Made by a program: the position numbers and the translations under genes. Below, piece after piece: positions 37,261 to 46,645 of a stretch of DNA of 64,000 bases. This stretch comes from Roseicyclus mahoneyensis (lineage in GTDB: Bacteria > Pseudomonadota > Alphaproteobacteria > Rhodobacterales > Rhodobacteraceae), in assembly GCF_003148775.1 (NCBI RefSeq), contig NZ_QGGW01000005.1, positions 211,385 through 275,384 on the forward strand, in the 5' to 3' direction. The first letter of the stretch is position 1; each line of letters starts with the position of its first letter. The notes below the pieces were generated by a model. It saw only the letters and a program-made list of their open reading frames with translations, had not been told where the DNA came from and did not search any database.

Positions 37261-38073
37261 ATGACACTTTCCATTCAAGGCAAGACCGCCATCGTGACCG
37301 GGGCCGCCAACGGCATCGGTCTGGCCATCGCGCGGCATTTCATCGACCGGGGCGCGAATGTGATGTTCGCCGACCGCGACAAGGCGCGGCTGGCCGATGA
37401 ATGCGGCGACATCGAGGATGACAAGGGGCAGGTGCGCTATTTCGCGGGCGACCTGCGCGAGAAGCTGACGATCGAGAACCTTGTCTCGGCCACGGTGGAT
37501 GCCTTCGACGGGATCGACATTCTGGTCAATGCCAGCCGTCAGGTGCTGCGCACCGATGTGCTGGATCCGTCTGACAACACGGTGGCGACGCTGCTCGACC
37601 AGAACATGATGACCGCCCTGCGGCTGAGCCAGGCCGTGGCGCGACGCATGATCGCGCGGGCCGAGGATCAGGAACGCCCGGCCGAGGGGTCGATCGGGTC
37701 GATCATCAACATCTCGTCCATCGCGGCGCGGCGCACGCACCCCGACCTGATGGCCTATTCCATCGCGGCGGCGGCGCTGGATCAGGCGACACGGTCGCTG
37801 GCGCTGGCGCTGGCCCCGCACCGCATCCGGGTCAATGGCGTGGCCTTTGGCTCGGTCATGTCGGCGAGCCTGAAGGCGGCCTTGGCCGAGACGGAGGGCC
37901 TGCGCGAGGATATCCGCCATTGCACGCCGATGGGCCGCATAGCCTCGGCCCGCGAGGTGACGGGGGCGGTGCAGTTTTTGGCCTCGGAAGGGTCGGGATT
38001 CGTGACCGGCGAGGTGATCACGGTGGATGGGGGGCGGACGTTGTTGGATAATGTGGGGGTGGCGGCGCATTGA
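37261..38073 (+). CDS. SDR family oxidoreductase with degenerate active site
   Basis: A 270-residue short-chain dehydrogenase. The cofactor motif TGAANGIG is intact (residues 13-20) and Ser152/Ser153 are present (IINISSIAARR). The usual NNAG is replaced by NASR (residues 90-93). The catalytic Y-x3-K reads YSIAA: Tyr166 is present but the Lys is Ala170. Without Lys, normal hydride-transfer catalysis is doubtful; it may bind nucleotide only or use another base. C-terminal SEGSGFVTGEVITVDGG is normal. Confidence 0.85.
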   Translation: MTLSIQGKTAIVTGAANGIGLAIARHFIDRGANVMFADRDKARLADECGDIEDDKGQVRYFAGDLREKLTIENLVSATVDAFDGIDILVNASRQVLRTDVLDPSDNTVATLLDQNMMTALRLSQAVARRMIARAEDQERPAEGSIGSIINISSIAARRTHPDLMAYSIAAAALDQATRSLALALAPHRIRVNGVAFGSVMSASLKAALAETEGLREDIRHCTPMGRIASAREVTGAVQFLASEGSGFVTGEVITVDGGRTLLDNVGVAAH

Positions 38074-38229
38074 GGGGGGTGAGGGCCCGCTTTACCGGAT
38101 GCCGCGTAGTGCGTGAGCGGCAGCTATGCGCAACCAGACTTCGCAAGAATTCTTTATTGGCCTTTGTTGCTCACAGCACTTGAGCGAAGCTTGAGTACAT
38201 CTTTGCAAATAGAAGGGTGAGCGGTTACA

Positions 38230-39351
38230 TTGGGTTTCATTGAGAAAGATGTATTCGAAACTATCGAGAGAGAGCTTGAAAGGGCTCTCCAAGAGCATCC
38301 TGAGCTCACATCTGACGAGCTTGAAGCAGCAACCGAAAGGGCTTTGCAGTCATCTCTAGATGCGCTTTTTGAAGTCATTCCGGGTGTGATCGAAAGTTCG
38401 GCAGCGAAAGCTCTTAAGACTAGCAGGAAGCTGCAGCTCGGGTTCGAACAGAGATGCTATCGAAGGTGGCGCAAAGCCTTCGAGCTTTTCGAGATTATTC
38501 GTGGCGTCGCAGCTGAAATTGGAGAAAAACACGCTCAGGAACATTTTAGGGCGGTTGAAGAGGAGCGTGACTACATTTTCTTTGCGCTCAGTCACCTACA
38601 TCCTAGGATGCTTCTGGTCGCAAGTGAGATTGATGCGCTGCTGCGGACAGGGTTTCCAGACGGAGCATTAGCTCGTTGGAGAACATTGCACGAAATAGCC
38701 GTCGTGGCATTGTTCATCGCGCAAAGCGATCAAGATACGGCAAAACGCTACTTAGCAAGTTTCCAATTCAACGCGCACCGGGACGCTAATCAGCTCAATG
38801 AATATGCTCAACGTGCAAATCTCTCTCCTTTTTCAGCCGAAGAGATCGAGGCAATGGGAATTGTGTGTCAGGCATTTGAGAAGGAGGTAGGTAGAGCAAT
38901 TGGTCGAGAGTATGACTGGGCGAAAGAAGCTTTAAAGAAGGATCGCCCAACACTCTTTGATTTAGAGAAGGCAACCGGACAGGATCATTGGAGGCCACGT
39001 TATAGGTGGGCCTGCCAGCATGTTCACGCAGGGCATCGGCCCTCTGACAAGTTGCTTGGAATGAGTGAAGCAAAAAATCCCGTAAACCTTATTGGCTCAT
39101 CTAATTCAGGGTTTGTCGATCCGTTCTCAATGAGCGCATGCTCGATCTCAGACTGCTGCCGTGCGTTTTTCGAAAGAAGGGCGACCATCGATAGCGTGGT
39201 GGCATTGAAATCTATACAGGTTTTGAGCGAAAGGTTGGGGCACATAGCCTTGCAACTCGAAACGGACACTTTGGAAAGCTATCAAAAGCGAACCACTTTC
39301 AAAGGCATCGCAACGCGATCGCTGAATTGGCTACGAAAGCTGGTATCATGA
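38230..39351 (+). CDS. DUF5677-like protein of unknown function in an AT-rich island
   Basis: A 373-residue, largely helical protein. The best start is TTG at 38230 (there is no ATG at the N-terminus). The block LLVASEIDALLRTGFPDGALARWRTLHEIAVVALFI resembles DUF5677, a family of unclear function. It contains an R149-x4-H154 pair similar to the catalytic motif of HEPN RNases, but the fold is not proven. The gene is about half GC against 65-72% in its neighbours, which suggests horizontal acquisition. No mobile element borders it. Confidence 0.6.
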   Translation: MGFIEKDVFETIERELERALQEHPELTSDELEAATERALQSSLDALFEVIPGVIESSAAKALKTSRKLQLGFEQRCYRRWRKAFELFEIIRGVAAEIGEKHAQEHFRAVEEERDYIFFALSHLHPRMLLVASEIDALLRTGFPDGALARWRTLHEIAVVALFIAQSDQDTAKRYLASFQFNAHRDANQLNEYAQRANLSPFSAEEIEAMGIVCQAFEKEVGRAIGREYDWAKEALKKDRPTLFDLEKATGQDHWRPRYRWACQHVHAGHRPSDKLLGMSEAKNPVNLIGSSNSGFVDPFSMSACSISDCCRAFFERRATIDSVVALKSIQVLSERLGHIALQLETDTLESYQKRTTFKGIATRSLNWLRKLVS

Positions 39352-39468
39352 GCATCTCATACATCCGTATTGAGTTTGGATAGTAAGCGACTTGGCTAGC
39401 GGACGAGGATCGCTTTGGTCGCAAATCAGCCATTCACGTCGCATTCTGCCAGCGTTGTCAACCCAACG

Positions 39469-39496
39469 AAAAAACCCCGGACCTTGCGATCCGGGG
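39469..39496 (-). terminator. rho-independent terminator of the TrcR gene
   Basis: On the minus strand CCCCGGA/TCCGGGG forms a 7-bp stem with an 8-nt loop and is followed by six T. It lies 29 bp after the TrcR stop. Confidence 0.85.
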
Positions 39497-39525
39497 TCTT
39501 CCTCTCTCCACCCGAGCCCTGCGCC

Positions 39526-40296
39526 TCAGCGGCGGCGGCGGCCCTTGTCGTCCTCGTCATCCTCGTCGTCGTCATCCCCCCCGCCTGCGGGCAGGTTGAA
39601 CAGGCTTTCGGCGTCGTAGCGGCGCTCGGGCTTGTCCTCGTCTTCGCTGAGGCTGAAGGTCTCCAGCCCGGAAATCGCGGTGGGCATGCGCGCCTCGGGG
39701 TCCATCGCAAGGCTCGTCTCGGTCGAGACCAGCTTCATCCGCTCGTCATCACTCATCACGCCACCCTCGCGGGCCTTTTTCGCGTTGGCCTTTTGCACGG
39801 CGGCGTCCAGTTCCGACTGTTTGCACAGCCCCAGCGCCACCGGGTCGATGGGGGTGATGTTGTTGATGTTCCAATGCGTGCGCTCGCGGATGGTCTGGAT
39901 CGTCGGCTTGGTCGTGCCCACCAGCGCCGAGATCTGGCCATCGCTCAGTTCCGGGTGGAACTTGACCAGCCACAGGATCGAGGCCGGACGGTCCTGCCGT
40001 TTCGACAGCGGCGTGTAGCGCGGGCCGCGGCGCTTTTCCTCGCCCACGGCGGCGGCGTTGAATTTCAGCTTGAGGACATGGGCCGGGTTACCCTCGGCCT
40101 TCTTGATCTCGTCCTCGGTCAGCTGGTTGTTGACCACCGGGTCAAAGCCCTTGACGCCCGCCGCCACATCGCCATCGGCGATGCCCTGAACCTCAAGCTC
40201 GTGCAGGCCGCAGAAATCGCCGATCTGCTTGAAGCTGAGCGTGGTGTTGTCCACCAGCCAGACGGCGGTGGCCTTGGCCATGATCGGTTTGTTCAT
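39526..40296 (-). CDS. trcR: cell-cycle transcriptional regulator TrcR (DUF1013)
   Basis: A 256-residue DUF1013 protein, restricted to alphaproteobacteria. The N-terminal core (KATAVWLVDNTTLSFKQIGDFCGLHELEVQGIADG) has a helix-turn-helix-like pattern; RPASILWLVKFHPELSDGQISALVGTTKPTI is a second. The C-terminal end is an acidic/basic low-complexity tail (DDDDEDDEDDKGRRRR). The start is taken at ATG 40296 because AAGGA is 9 bases upstream; ATG 40302 is possible. Named from memory of the family as a transcription factor of the cell cycle. Confidence 0.88.
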   Translation of the reverse strand: MNKPIMAKATAVWLVDNTTLSFKQIGDFCGLHELEVQGIADGDVAAGVKGFDPVVNNQLTEDEIKKAEGNPAHVLKLKFNAAAVGEEKRRGPRYTPLSKRQDRPASILWLVKFHPELSDGQISALVGTTKPTIQTIRERTHWNINNITPIDPVALGLCKQSELDAAVQKANAKKAREGGVMSDDERMKLVSTETSLAMDPEARMPTAISGLETFSLSEDEDKPERRYDAESLFNLPAGGGDDDDEDDEDDKGRRRR

Positions 40297-40426
40297 CGTC
40301 ATCCGTCCTTCAGATACGCCTCATCCCCTGCCGGTCTGGCCGGCGGCGGAGGGGTCTCCGCCATTTCCTCGATTTCGGGGAATTCGCAGCGTATATAGGC
40401 GCGCAAACGCCCGGAGGGAAGAGAAA

Positions 40427-41059
40427 ATGAAACGCTGGCTTCTTGCGATGATCTGGCTGGGCGGGGCGGCTTGGGCCGAGGGGGAGCGGGCGGGCGATTT
40501 CGACTATTATGTGCTGGCGCTGAGCTGGACGCCGACATGGTGCGCGCTGGAGGGGGATGCGCGCGGGTCGGCGCAATGCGAGGCGGGGCAGGGGTTTGGC
40601 TTCACGCTGCACGGGCTTTGGCCGCAGTATGAGGAGGGCTGGCCCAGTTTCTGCCCGACCAATGCGCGCCCGCCCTCGCGCGGGGAGACGGAGGCGATGG
40701 TGGACATCATGGGCTCGTCGGGGCTGGCGTGGCACCAGTGGCGCAAGCACGGGTCGTGCAGCGGGCTGAGCGCGCAGGATTATTTCCGTCTGTCGCGGCT
40801 GGCTTATGAGGGGGTCAACCGCCCCGCTCTGCTGCGGCGTTTGGACCGGCCCGTGCGCCTGCCCGCGACCGTGATCGAGGAGGCCTTTTTGGAGGAGAAC
40901 CCCGCGCTGTCGGCCGACATGCTGACCGTCACCTGCCGCGAGGGCCGCGTGCAGGAGGTGCGGATCTGCCTGACCCGCGATCTGGAGCCGCGCGATTGCG
41001 CAAGGGATGTGGCGCGCGATTGCAGCCTGCAAGATGCGCTGTTCGCGCCGATGCGTTAG
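40427..41059 (+). CDS. ribonuclease T2 family protein
   Basis: A 210-residue exported RNase. A Sec signal (MKRWLLAMIWLGGAAWA) is followed by both catalytic blocks: FTLHGLWPQY (His62) and WHQWRKHGSCS (His103, Lys107, His108). Several Cys pairs suggest disulfides, so it probably acts in the periplasm on RNA for nucleotide scavenging. The start is ATG at 40427 after GGAGGGAAG. A TATATA box at 40392-40397 could serve as -10 with a weak -35. It is divergent from trcR. Confidence 0.93.
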   Translation: MKRWLLAMIWLGGAAWAEGERAGDFDYYVLALSWTPTWCALEGDARGSAQCEAGQGFGFTLHGLWPQYEEGWPSFCPTNARPPSRGETEAMVDIMGSSGLAWHQWRKHGSCSGLSAQDYFRLSRLAYEGVNRPALLRRLDRPVRLPATVIEEAFLEENPALSADMLTVTCREGRVQEVRICLTRDLEPRDCARDVARDCSLQDALFAPMR

Positions 41060-41140
41060 GCGCGCGCGGGCGATTGCCCCGCCCGTGCCACCGTGCAAGA
41101 TCGACAGCGCGCATGGCATGATGCGCCCCCGGACCCATGG

Positions 41141-41989
41141 ATGAGCGAACAGATGACCAAGCCCCCCGCCAGCTATTACGCCGCCCTTGGCGGTCACCCG
41201 CCGCAGACGCAGGTGATGACCGACCGCGCCGTGTTCACCGAGGCCTATGCGGTGATCCCCAAGGGCGTGATGCGCGACATCGTGACCAGCGTCTTTCCGT
41301 TCTGGAATGGCACGCGGGCCTGGGTTCTGGCGCGGCCGATGACGGGGTTTGCCGAAACCTTCGCGCAATCCATCGTCGAGATTGCACCGGGTGGCGGGTC
41401 TGACCGGCCTGAACCCGATGCGGGTGTGCAGGGCGCGCTGTTCGTGGTGCAGGGCAGCGTGACGGTGATGCTGGACGGGCAAGATCACCCGCTGACGCCG
41501 GGCGGTTTCGCCTATCTGCCGGCGGAAAGCCACTGGACCATCCGCAACCCGGGCGCCACTCCGGTGCTGTTTCACTGGGTCCGCAAGCGGTTTCAGGGGG
41601 TCGAAGGGCTGGACCGCCCAGATCCGATCTTCGCCAACGAGGCCGATATCGCGCCCTCCGCCATGCCCGGCACCGACGGGCGCTGGGCCACGACGCGGTT
41701 CATCGATCCGGCCGATGTGCGCTACGACATGCATGTGAACGTGGTGACGTTTGAACCGGGCGCCTGCATCCCCTTCGCCGAGACGCATGTGATGGAGCAC
41801 GGGCTTTATGTGCTGGAGGGCAAGGCGGTCTATCGCCTGAACCGCGACTGGGTCGAGGTGGAGGCGGGTGATTTCATGTGGCTGCGCGCGTTTTGCCCGC
41901 AGGCCTGCTACGCCGGTGGGCCGGGGCGGTTCCGCTACCTGCTCTACAAGGATGTGAACCGGCACCCGGCCTTTCCGTCCGGGTTCTGA
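41141..41989 (+). CDS. (S)-ureidoglycine aminohydrolase
   Basis: A 282-residue bicupin of the UGHY/AllE family, hydrolysing (S)-ureidoglycine to (S)-ureidoglycolate and ammonia in purine (allantoin) breakdown. The N-cupin contains ALFVVQGSVTVML, and the C-cupin contains MHVNVVTFEPGACIPFAETHVMEHGLYVLEGKAVY with the metal-binding Glu/His set. The start ATG 41141 is a choice; an ATG 48 bases upstream and one 12 bases downstream are in frame. It lies just before the amidohydrolase cluster but is separated by 400 bp. Confidence 0.88.
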   Translation: MSEQMTKPPASYYAALGGHPPQTQVMTDRAVFTEAYAVIPKGVMRDIVTSVFPFWNGTRAWVLARPMTGFAETFAQSIVEIAPGGGSDRPEPDAGVQGALFVVQGSVTVMLDGQDHPLTPGGFAYLPAESHWTIRNPGATPVLFHWVRKRFQGVEGLDRPDPIFANEADIAPSAMPGTDGRWATTRFIDPADVRYDMHVNVVTFEPGACIPFAETHVMEHGLYVLEGKAVYRLNRDWVEVEAGDFMWLRAFCPQACYAGGPGRFRYLLYKDVNRHPAFPSGF

Positions 41990-42389
41990 AACGCAGGCCG
42001 CAAGGCCCTCCCATAGTCCCAATCATGGAACCCCGCCGCGTGCCGGAGGGAATCGGTGCTTGTCATGGACCGTGCCGGTCACGCTGTCCGTATGCCTCAA
42101 TGCGCGCCTGCCGGAGTCATCGCGCCCATCGCTCTTGCAGCGGCGCCCGATTGTCGGCGCGATTTTGGGCGATCTGTGAAAACATCCTTACCAAAAGTCA
42201 AGTAACTTGACTGATTTTCAATCCCCTTGGCTTCCTCGTCATGCGGGGGCCAATCCTGCGGAGTTTCCGATGGCCCGCCCGCAAAGCCCGGCGCCGGTGC
42301 GGCGTCAGATCCATCCGCCGACGCGTCCCCGGCCAGCCCCCCGCTGACCGCACCCCGCGCCTGGCTTTGACAGGAAGTGGAGACGTCCC
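41990..42389. other. 400-bp intergenic region, upstream control region of the amidohydrolase cluster
   Basis: No convincing gene or RNA is visible. The one clear element is a 17-bp perfect palindrome at 42196-42212. The stretch is less GC-rich around that point (about 42175-42225) than elsewhere, which fits a promoter region; TTGACT at 42207-42212 could be a -35 overlapping the palindrome, but no clear -10 follows. Confidence 0.6.
42196..42212. promoter_or_regulatory. 17-bp palindromic operator candidate at the head of the cluster
   Basis: AGTCAAGTAACTTGACT is a perfect palindrome with a central A. Its core TCAAGTAACTTGA matches TCAAGTTATTTGA in front of the XRE-cupin regulator gene (56706-56718) at 11 of 13 positions. 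It is a candidate binding site for that regulator. Confidence 0.65.
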
Positions 42390-43118
42390 ATGATGACCGA
42401 ATATGGCTGGGAACCCTATCTCAGCGAGCGTGACCGCGAACATGACAAGATGTGGGGCAAGAAGGAGCTGTTCGGCTTCGGCGACAAGCCCGCGCTCGTT
42501 TTGATCGACATCTATTACAGCGTCCTTGGTCTGGAACGGCAGCCGATCTTCGAATCGATGAAGATGTGGCCGTCCTCGACAGGGCTGGAGGGCTGGAAGG
42601 CGGTGGACAAGACCGCCGAACTGCTGGCCGTGGCGCGGGCGAACGGCGTGCCGGTCGTGCACGTCAAGGGTCTGCAATCGGGCATCAAGCCTTGGGTCCA
42701 CCGCAAGCGCGGGCCGTCCAAGCTGTCGGCCGAGATGCAGCAGAAGGGGACTGAGATCGTGGCCGAGGTCGCCCCCATCGCCGGTGAGGTGGTGATCGAG
42801 AAAACCGCGCCCTCGGGCTTTCAGGGCACGCCGCTGCATTTCCATCTCAACAGCCTCGGCGTCGACACGCTCATCATGTGCGGCGAGACGACATCGGGTT
42901 GCGTGCGCGCCTCGGTCGTGGATGCGGCCACGCATCGCTACCGGGTCGGCGTGGTGTCGGAATGCGTCTTTGACCGCACCGAGGCCAGCCATTTCATGAA
43001 CCTCTACGACATGCACCAGAAGTATTCCGATGTCGTGTCGCTCGAAATGGCAAAGGCGTATCTGGGCGAACAGGGCGCCGATGTTGCGGAACCGCCGCTC
43101 CAGCGCAAGGCCGGGTAG
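42390..43118 (+). CDS. isochorismatase family cysteine hydrolase, paralog 1
   Basis: A 242-residue amidohydrolase of the N-carbamoylsarcosine amidase/maleamate amidase group. Catalytic residues are Asp40 (LVLIDIYYS), Lys (VIEKTAPSGFQGTPL) and Cys (GETTSGCVRASVVDA). The start is ATG at 42390 with GGAG upstream. First gene of the cluster, 180 bp after the candidate operator. Two further paralogs lie at 51134 and 53039. The substrate, a carbamoyl or amide compound, is not determinable. Confidence 0.9.
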   Translation: MMTEYGWEPYLSERDREHDKMWGKKELFGFGDKPALVLIDIYYSVLGLERQPIFESMKMWPSSTGLEGWKAVDKTAELLAVARANGVPVVHVKGLQSGIKPWVHRKRGPSKLSAEMQQKGTEIVAEVAPIAGEVVIEKTAPSGFQGTPLHFHLNSLGVDTLIMCGETTSGCVRASVVDAATHRYRVGVVSECVFDRTEASHFMNLYDMHQKYSDVVSLEMAKAYLGEQGADVAEPPLQRKAG

Positions 43119-43129
43119 GCCGTTCCCAT

Positions 43130-43153
43130 GGCCGCCCTGCCCCCGGGGCGGCC
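43130..43153 (+). terminator. hairpin between the first amidohydrolase and the ABC binding-protein gene
   Basis: A perfect 8-bp stem GGCCGCCC/GGGCGGCC followed by AGTTTCTT. In this position it may attenuate read-through or stabilise mRNA 3' ends. Confidence 0.45.
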
Positions 43154-43206
43154 AGTTTCTTGATGATCCTGCCAGTCCCCTGCCTGTCCACAAGGAGATC
43201 AACCCC

Positions 43207-44742
43207 ATGTTCACGATGAACCGGCGGCAATTCGCGGGCCTGATGGCCGCGGGCCTTGCCCTGCCAAAGACCGCTCTTGCCCAATCCGACGGGTCCAAGA
43301 CCCTGACCGTGCGTTTCTACGATGACCCGGCGGGATTTGACCCCGCCAACATCTTCCGCATCGAGAACGAGAACATCGCCTTCAACATCTTCAGCGGCCT
43401 GACCAGCTATGACGGCCAGACCGGCGAGATCATTCCCGATTTGGCGACATCTTGGGAAACGCCCGACAACAAGACATGGACCTTCCGGCTGCGCGAAGGC
43501 GTGCAGTTCCAGAAGGGCTTTGGCGAGATGACGTCGGAAGACGTGATCTACAGCTACAACCGCATCCTTGATGAAGCGACCGCTTCGCCATACCGCAGCA
43601 CGCTGGCCAGCATCGTCACGATGGAAGCGCCCGATCCCTACACGGTCGTGATCGAACTGGATGCGCCCAATGGCGGGTTCCTGCACACGGTCGCCAACTA
43701 CCACCAGGGCCAGATCGTGAGTCGCCGCGCCATCGAGGAAGCGGGCGATCAGGTGCGCTGGCAGCCGGTGGGCACTGGGCCCTATTACCTCGACATGATC
43801 GATGTGACCTCGCGGATCGTGCTCAAGCGGCACGAGGGGTATTTCCGGGGCGCCGCGCCGATCGAGACCATTGTGTTCAACATCATCAAGGACGAGGCCA
43901 CATCGACCATCGCGCTGCGCAATGGCGAGGTCGATCTGGTCATGCGCGCCAACCGTGAGGAGAATCTGACCACGCTGCGCGCCGAAGGGTTCACGATGAA
44001 TTCGGTGATGGATTACGCGGTGGCCCTCAAGGTGCTGAACCCCGAGTTCGAACCCTTCGCGGATGTCAGGGTGCGTCAGGCGATCTTTCACGCCATCGAC
44101 TACGAGGCGATCACCGGCGCGATCTCGCCCTCGCTCAGCCAGGCGACGAATTCGATCCTGCTGCCGTGGATGCCGGTCTATTCCGAGAACATCCCGACCT
44201 ATCCCTATGACCCCGACCGGGCCCGCGCGCTGTTGGCCGAGGCCGGCTACAGCGGCGGTTTCTCGTTCCGGCACCTTGGAACCTCGGCGCAGGGCGTGAC
44301 CGAGTTGCAGCAATTCGAGATCGATTTCCTGTCTCAGGTCGGTCTCGACATGCAGATGGAGCTGGTGGACACCCCCACCTTCAACCAGCGGCGCAATGCC
44401 GGCGAATTCCAGATGGCCACGCGCCTGTTGCCCGCCGTCGATCCCGACCTGATCTTGTTCAGCTACCTGCACCCCGACAATACGGTGCCGGGCGGGTTGA
44501 ACGGCGCGCGCTACAACAACCCGCGTGTGACCGAGTTGCTGCATGCCGCCCGCGCGGCGGTCGATCCCACGGAACGCATGGCTCTCTATGAAGAGATCCA
44601 GCAGATCGTGATGACCGAGCTGCCCTACGTGCCGAGCTACGCCAACAACGTGTTCTGGCCGGGCAAGTCGACCGTCACGGGCGTGCACATCAACTATCTT
44701 GCGCAGGTCAATTTCTACGACGTCGACATGACCGTCGCCTGA
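43207..44742 (+). CDS. ABC transporter substrate-binding protein (peptide/opine family 5)
   Basis: A 511-residue periplasmic binding protein of the Dpp/Opp family. It has a Tat-like signal (NRRQFAGLMAAGLALPKTALA). Family features include DLATSWETPDNKTWTFRLREGVQFQ, PVGTGPYYL, and DVRVRQAIFHAIDYEAI. The start is ATG at 43207 with AAGGAG upstream. It begins a typical import operon with two permeases and a fused double ATPase. Substrate unknown; the amidohydrolases around it suggest an amide or carbamoyl compound. Confidence 0.93.
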   Translation: MFTMNRRQFAGLMAAGLALPKTALAQSDGSKTLTVRFYDDPAGFDPANIFRIENENIAFNIFSGLTSYDGQTGEIIPDLATSWETPDNKTWTFRLREGVQFQKGFGEMTSEDVIYSYNRILDEATASPYRSTLASIVTMEAPDPYTVVIELDAPNGGFLHTVANYHQGQIVSRRAIEEAGDQVRWQPVGTGPYYLDMIDVTSRIVLKRHEGYFRGAAPIETIVFNIIKDEATSTIALRNGEVDLVMRANREENLTTLRAEGFTMNSVMDYAVALKVLNPEFEPFADVRVRQAIFHAIDYEAITGAISPSLSQATNSILLPWMPVYSENIPTYPYDPDRARALLAEAGYSGGFSFRHLGTSAQGVTELQQFEIDFLSQVGLDMQMELVDTPTFNQRRNAGEFQMATRLLPAVDPDLILFSYLHPDNTVPGGLNGARYNNPRVTELLHAARAAVDPTERMALYEEIQQIVMTELPYVPSYANNVFWPGKSTVTGVHINYLAQVNFYDVDMTVA

Positions 44743-44763
44743 TCACGAAAGAGGAAACCGGCC

Positions 44764-45711
44764 ATGATCGATTACGCAATCAAGAAGTCCGCCCAGCTTT
44801 TCATCACCGTGTTCGGTGTCGTCACGCTGGTGTTCTTCACCCTCCGACTGATCCCGGGGGACGCGGCATCGGCCATGGCCGGCGACACCATCTCGGGCGA
44901 GGCGCTGGACCTGATGCGCGAACAGATGGGTCTCAACGAGCCTTTGATGTCGCAATATTTCGGCTACCTGCGCGATCTGGTCATGCTTGATCTGGGCCAG
45001 ACCATAACCACCCGCCTGCCGATCGCCGAGATGATCGGCAACGCGATCCCGGTAACGCTGTCCATCGCGTTGCTGACCATTTTGTTGACCGTGGTCATCT
45101 CGATCCCGTTGGGGACGGTCGCGGCCTATATGGCGCACAAGGGGCGGACGCGGCTCGACAACCTGCTGACGGGCTTTGCCATGCTGGTCGACCTGATGCC
45201 GTCCTTCTGGACGGCGCTGGTGTTCTTGCTTTTGTTCTCGCTGACGCTGGGCTGGTTTCCGGCGTCTGGAATGGTGACGCTGGATGATCCGGCCATGTTC
45301 CTGTCGCGCATCGCGCTGCCGGTTCTGGTGCTGTCGGTCACGCAGATCGCCACGATGGCGCGGATCACGCGCACCTCGGTGCTGGAAATCCTGTCCGAGG
45401 ATTACGTGCGCACCGCCCGCGCGATGGGCTGGTCGGAGTTTCGCGTGCTGTTCCGCCACGCGCTCAAGAACGCGGCGCTGCCGATTGCGACCGTCATCGG
45501 GCTGAGCTTCGGCAACCTGCTGAACGGGACCGTGATCGTGGAATTCATCTTTACCATCCCCGGCATCGGCAACCTTCTGATCAACGGGATCAACAGCCGC
45601 GATTACCAATTGGTCCAGACGCTGATCGTGTTCTACGCGCTGCTTTTCGTCTCGATCAACTTCATCACCGATCTTGTCTATCGCGCGCTCGATCCGCGCG
45701 TCAGCTTCTGA
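44764..45711 (+). CDS. ABC transporter permease, DppB type
   Basis: A 315-residue permease with about six transmembrane helices and the ARAMGWSEFRVLFRHALKNAALP coupling (EAA) motif. The N-terminal LIPGDAASAMAG and MREQMGLNEPLMSQYFGYL are typical of DppB/OppB. It follows the binding protein by 21 bp and precedes the DppC-type permease by 15 bp. Confidence 0.93.
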   Translation: MIDYAIKKSAQLFITVFGVVTLVFFTLRLIPGDAASAMAGDTISGEALDLMREQMGLNEPLMSQYFGYLRDLVMLDLGQTITTRLPIAEMIGNAIPVTLSIALLTILLTVVISIPLGTVAAYMAHKGRTRLDNLLTGFAMLVDLMPSFWTALVFLLLFSLTLGWFPASGMVTLDDPAMFLSRIALPVLVLSVTQIATMARITRTSVLEILSEDYVRTARAMGWSEFRVLFRHALKNAALPIATVIGLSFGNLLNGTVIVEFIFTIPGIGNLLINGINSRDYQLVQTLIVFYALLFVSINFITDLVYRALDPRVSF

Positions 45712-45726
45712 CCCGGAGAGCAGGAC

Positions 45727-46608
45727 ATGGCCAACGAAACCGTCGATACCGCCGCCCGCCGCCCTCGCCCGCCCGCGCTGGCCCTGCCCACAGAAGGGCT
45801 TTGGGCCAACCGCAAGGTTCAGGTGGCACTGATGATCCTCGTGCCGATCCTTGCGCTGACGGCACTCGCGCCGCTTCTGCCACTTCAGGCGCCGCTCGAG
45901 ACGAACCTGCGCGCCATCATGCAACCGCCGTCGATCGACCACCCGTTCGGCACCGACCGGATGGGGCGCGATGTGCTGGCGCGCACGCTGGCGGGGGTGA
46001 AGGTGTCGTTGCTGGTGGGTTTCAGTGTGGCAACCATCGCGCTGATCGCGGGCATGATCCTTGGGACATTGGCCGGGTTCTTTGGCGGGTTGATCGACCG
46101 CGTCGTGATGACGGTGGTGGACATCTTCCTTGCCTTTCCGTCGCTCCTCTTGGCTATCGGGCTGGTCGCCATCGTGGGCACGGGTCTGATCCCGGTGATC
46201 GCGGCCATCGCCATGGCGGACGTGCCGCGTTTCATCCGGCTGCAACGCAGTCAGGTTCTGAGCCTGCGCTCGCGCCCCTTCATTGATGCGGCACGCACGG
46301 TGCGCGCATCGAAGGGCTGGATGATGACCCGCCATATCATCCCCAACACCGTGGCGCCGATGCTGGTCGCAGGCTCCATCGCTTCGGCCAATGCCATCCT
46401 CGTCGAGGCGAGCCTGAGCTTTCTGGGCTTGGGCATCATGCCGCCCGCGCCGTCCTTGGGCAACATCATCCGCGACGGGCAGACCTATCTGCAGGAAGCG
46501 TGGTGGATCTCGACCCTGCCCGGCGTGGTGATCTTGCTGATCGCCTTTGCGCTGCACTTCCTGTCGGACGGTGCGCGCGAGGAACTCGACCCCCGTGCCC
46601 GCAAATGA
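45727..46608 (+). CDS. ABC transporter permease, DppC type
   Basis: A 293-residue permease with a long N-terminal part, HPFGTDRMGRDVLARTLAGVKVSLLVG (DppC hallmark), and the EAA-like region DAARTVRASKGWMMTRHIIPNTVAPM. It pairs with the DppB-type permease upstream. The start is ATG at 45727. Confidence 0.93.
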   Translation: MANETVDTAARRPRPPALALPTEGLWANRKVQVALMILVPILALTALAPLLPLQAPLETNLRAIMQPPSIDHPFGTDRMGRDVLARTLAGVKVSLLVGFSVATIALIAGMILGTLAGFFGGLIDRVVMTVVDIFLAFPSLLLAIGLVAIVGTGLIPVIAAIAMADVPRFIRLQRSQVLSLRSRPFIDAARTVRASKGWMMTRHIIPNTVAPMLVAGSIASANAILVEASLSFLGLGIMPPAPSLGNIIRDGQTYLQEAWWISTLPGVVILLIAFALHFLSDGAREELDPRARK

Positions 46609-46645
46609 CCTGTCCCTGCCCGCAATCCCCGCAAGGAGACCCGCG

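Noticed and set aside
38074..39500. AT-rich island as a prophage or insertion element remnant
   Set aside because: There is no integrase, transposase, terminal inverted repeat, target duplication or tRNA end; only one gene is present.
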